A DNA stretch of 44,218 bases from an uncultured Clostridia bacterium (GTDB lineage: Bacteria > Bacillota > Clostridia > Oscillospirales > Ruminococcaceae), in contig CANRFM010000018.1 in assembly GCA_947629905.1 (NCBI GenBank), positions 1-44,218 on the forward strand, given 5' to 3'. Positions 42,879 to 44,218 of this stretch are shown in pieces. Made by a program: the position numbers and the translations under genes. A model generated the notes under the pieces. That model worked only from the letters and a program-made list of their open reading frames with translations. It was not told the DNA's origin and searched no databases. Each line of letters opens with the position of its first letter. Positions within the stretch are counted from its first letter, which is position 1.

Positions 42879-44210
42879 ATGACACAGCAGGTGCAGTTCA
42901 CCAAGGCAGTAGGCAATGCCAGTGAGATCAACGAGCTTCTCCGAAGATACGGTGTCAAGTTCGGCATATACAAAAACGGCGTGTTCAACGAGCAATTCTT
43001 CCCGTTCGACCCTATTCCACGTGTCATAACGGCAGAAGATTTTCAGAGTATGGAAAAGGGACTTGCTCAGCGTGTCAACGCCCTGAACGAGTTCCTTTTT
43101 GACATTTACCACGAAAAAAAGATCGTGCGGGACGGCATCATACCAGAGGACTTTATCTACATCTCCAAAGGCTACCTTGCCGAATGCGAGGGCATCACGC
43201 CCAAAAACAACGTGTACAGCCACATTTCGGGGATAGACCTTGTACAGGCAAAGGACGGGGAATGGTATATCTTAGAGGACAATCTGCGTATTCCCTCAGG
43301 GGCTTCCTACCCGCTGATCGCAAGAGATCTGACACGTATTGCCGCACCGCAGGCTTTCGAGGAAAATGCGATCGTCGATAACCGCGGCTATGCGGAGCTT
43401 CTGAAAGAAACGATGGAATATGTCAACTGCGGCGGCGCAAGGGCAATCCTGACACCCGGACGGTACAATGCGGCTTATTTTGAGCATTCTTACCTTGCGG
43501 AACTGACCGGCTCGGTGTTGGTGCAGAATGATGAGCTTTTCGTGGAGGACAATATTCTCTATCACCACACCTATTCCGGCGGAAAATCGAGGATAGGTGT
43601 ACTGTACCGCCGTATTGCCGATGAATACCTTGACCCGCTGACATTCCTGCCCGAATCGCTGATCGGTATCCCCAACCTGATGGAAGCCTACCGCAGCGGC
43701 AATGTTGGTATTATAAATGCACCGGGCAACGGCGTAGCGGATGACAAAGGCATCTATTATTTCGTACCGAAGATGATACAATACTACCTCGGTGAAGAAC
43801 CGATCCTGAAAAATGCACCGACCTATCTGCCGTTCTATGCGGAAGATATGAAATATGTCATGGCACATCTTGACACGCTTGTCATCAAGGACGTTGCCGA
43901 GGCAGGTGGCTATGGCGTAGTATTCGGCAGCGACCTGACCAAGGCACAATTAGAGGAATTCCGCAAGACGATCATCGCAGAGCCACGGCGCTTTATTGCA
44001 CAGGAAGTCATCGATTTTCTGGATTTGCCGATCATCGAGGGCAAGGAAACCGTCATGCGCAAGGCTGACCTGAGAGCTTTTGTGCTTTCGGGTGCGGAGA
44101 CAAAGGTCTGGGCTTCCGGGCTGACAAGATTCTCACGCAACCCCGATTCATTCGTGGTGAACTCATCACAAGGAGGAGGTTTTAAGGACACATGGGTACT
44201 ATCTCGTTAG
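42879..44210 (+). CDS. Circularly permuted ATP-grasp type 2 protein
   Basis: 443 residues from the ATG at 42879 (GGAG 8 bases upstream; a GTG at 42870 overlaps that site). The sequence follows the COG2308 family, a circularly permuted ATP-grasp: an N-terminal FPFDPIPRVITAEDF segment, VRDGIIPEDFIYISKG, WYILEDNLRIPSGASYPLIARD (near 128, acidic metal-binding part), GKSRIGVLYRRIADEYLDPL, NAPGNGVADDKGIYYFVPKM, LVIKDVAEAGGYGVVFG (near 336) and the C-terminal GLTRFSRNPDSFVVNSSQGGG. Such proteins are predicted to form peptide or amide bonds and are usually encoded with alpha-E and transglutaminase-like genes. The alpha-E start follows, overlapping by 19 bases. Substrate unknown. Leader-controlled (see hairpin). 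Confidence 0.93.
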   Translation: MTQQVQFTKAVGNASEINELLRRYGVKFGIYKNGVFNEQFFPFDPIPRVITAEDFQSMEKGLAQRVNALNEFLFDIYHEKKIVRDGIIPEDFIYISKGYLAECEGITPKNNVYSHISGIDLVQAKDGEWYILEDNLRIPSGASYPLIARDLTRIAAPQAFEENAIVDNRGYAELLKETMEYVNCGGARAILTPGRYNAAYFEHSYLAELTGSVLVQNDELFVEDNILYHHTYSGGKSRIGVLYRRIADEYLDPLTFLPESLIGIPNLMEAYRSGNVGIINAPGNGVADDKGIYYFVPKMIQYYLGEEPILKNAPTYLPFYAEDMKYVMAHLDTLVIKDVAEAGGYGVVFGSDLTKAQLEEFRKTIIAEPRRFIAQEVIDFLDLPIIEGKETVMRKADLRAFVLSGAETKVWASGLTRFSRNPDSFVVNSSQGGGFKDTWVLSR

Positions 44211-44218
44211 AACACAGC
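44192..44218 (+). CDS. Start of an alpha-E domain gene, cut by the window edge
   Basis: ATG at 44192 reads MGTISLEHS up to the window end. An AGGAGGAGG ribosome site (44171-44179) lies 12 bases upstream inside the ATP-grasp gene. The nine residues match the typical beginning of alpha-E proteins (MG-I-S-x-E-x-S), which are the usual partners of this ATP-grasp family. Identification rests on this start and on context. Confidence 0.6.

Noticed and set aside
1-44218. CRISPR array, insertion sequence or prophage
   Set aside because: No regularly spaced repeats, transposase, integrase or phage structural genes were seen anywhere in the window.

Overview
The window looks like a stretch of chromosome from an anaerobic gut Firmicute of the Ruminococcus type (Oscillospiraceae). 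This is inferred from a Gram-positive PolC, a cotJABC spore-coat operon, a short HisG paired with HisZ, a GH25 lysozyme ending in a type I dockerin, class B sortases, and consensus sigma-A promoters with AGGAGG-like ribosome sites. Nearly all genes run on the + strand in tight operons. No insertion sequence, prophage or CRISPR array was seen.

Layout. (1) 1-6449: end of a SUKH/SMI1-like gene, then ilvD-leuC-leuD, a DUF815 AAA-type ATPase, ilvA and ridA, i.e. branched-chain amino acid synthesis plus the enamine/imine clean-up enzyme that IlvA needs. A convergent membrane gene (6460-7035, minus) closes the block. (2) 7203-17867: pyrH-frr-uppS-cdsA-dxr-rseP-ispG-polC, a housekeeping operon joining UMP kinase, ribosome recycling, undecaprenyl and phospholipid synthesis, the MEP isoprenoid pathway, a site-2 protease and the replicative polymerase, started by a good promoter at 7143-7171. 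(3) 17869-27535: the histidine operon hisZ-hisG-[TIR]-hisD-hisC-hisB-hisH-hisA-hisF-[unknown]-[unknown]-hisI. It has its own promoter, overlapped by a 20-bp palindrome that looks like an operator. hisE and a histidinol-phosphatase gene are not in the window. (4) 27624-33281: a cysteine-rich protein, proC, two membrane proteins (SpoIIM-like and DUF624/YesL-like), and a cysteine desulfurase next to thiI, the pair that makes 4-thiouridine in tRNA. (5) 33364-37112: two class B sortases and a secreted SpoIID-like protein whose domain order appears circularly permuted. (6) 37204-38420 (minus): cotJABC. (7) 38583-42630: secreted GH25-Big2-Big2-dockerin protein, tRNA-Ser(CGA), a DUF3737 beta-helix protein and a PatB/MalY-type C-S lyase. 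(8) 42757-44218: a perfect-consensus promoter followed at once by a terminator-like hairpin in the leader of a circularly permuted ATP-grasp gene, then the first codons of an alpha-E gene.

Most unusual points: a TIR-domain protein translationally coupled inside the histidine operon; two uncharacterised genes, one membrane-bound, between hisF and hisI; the reordered SpoIID domain; the leader hairpin in front of the ATP-grasp/alpha-E pair; and the palindrome over the his promoter. All family assignments come from motif reading, without database searches.
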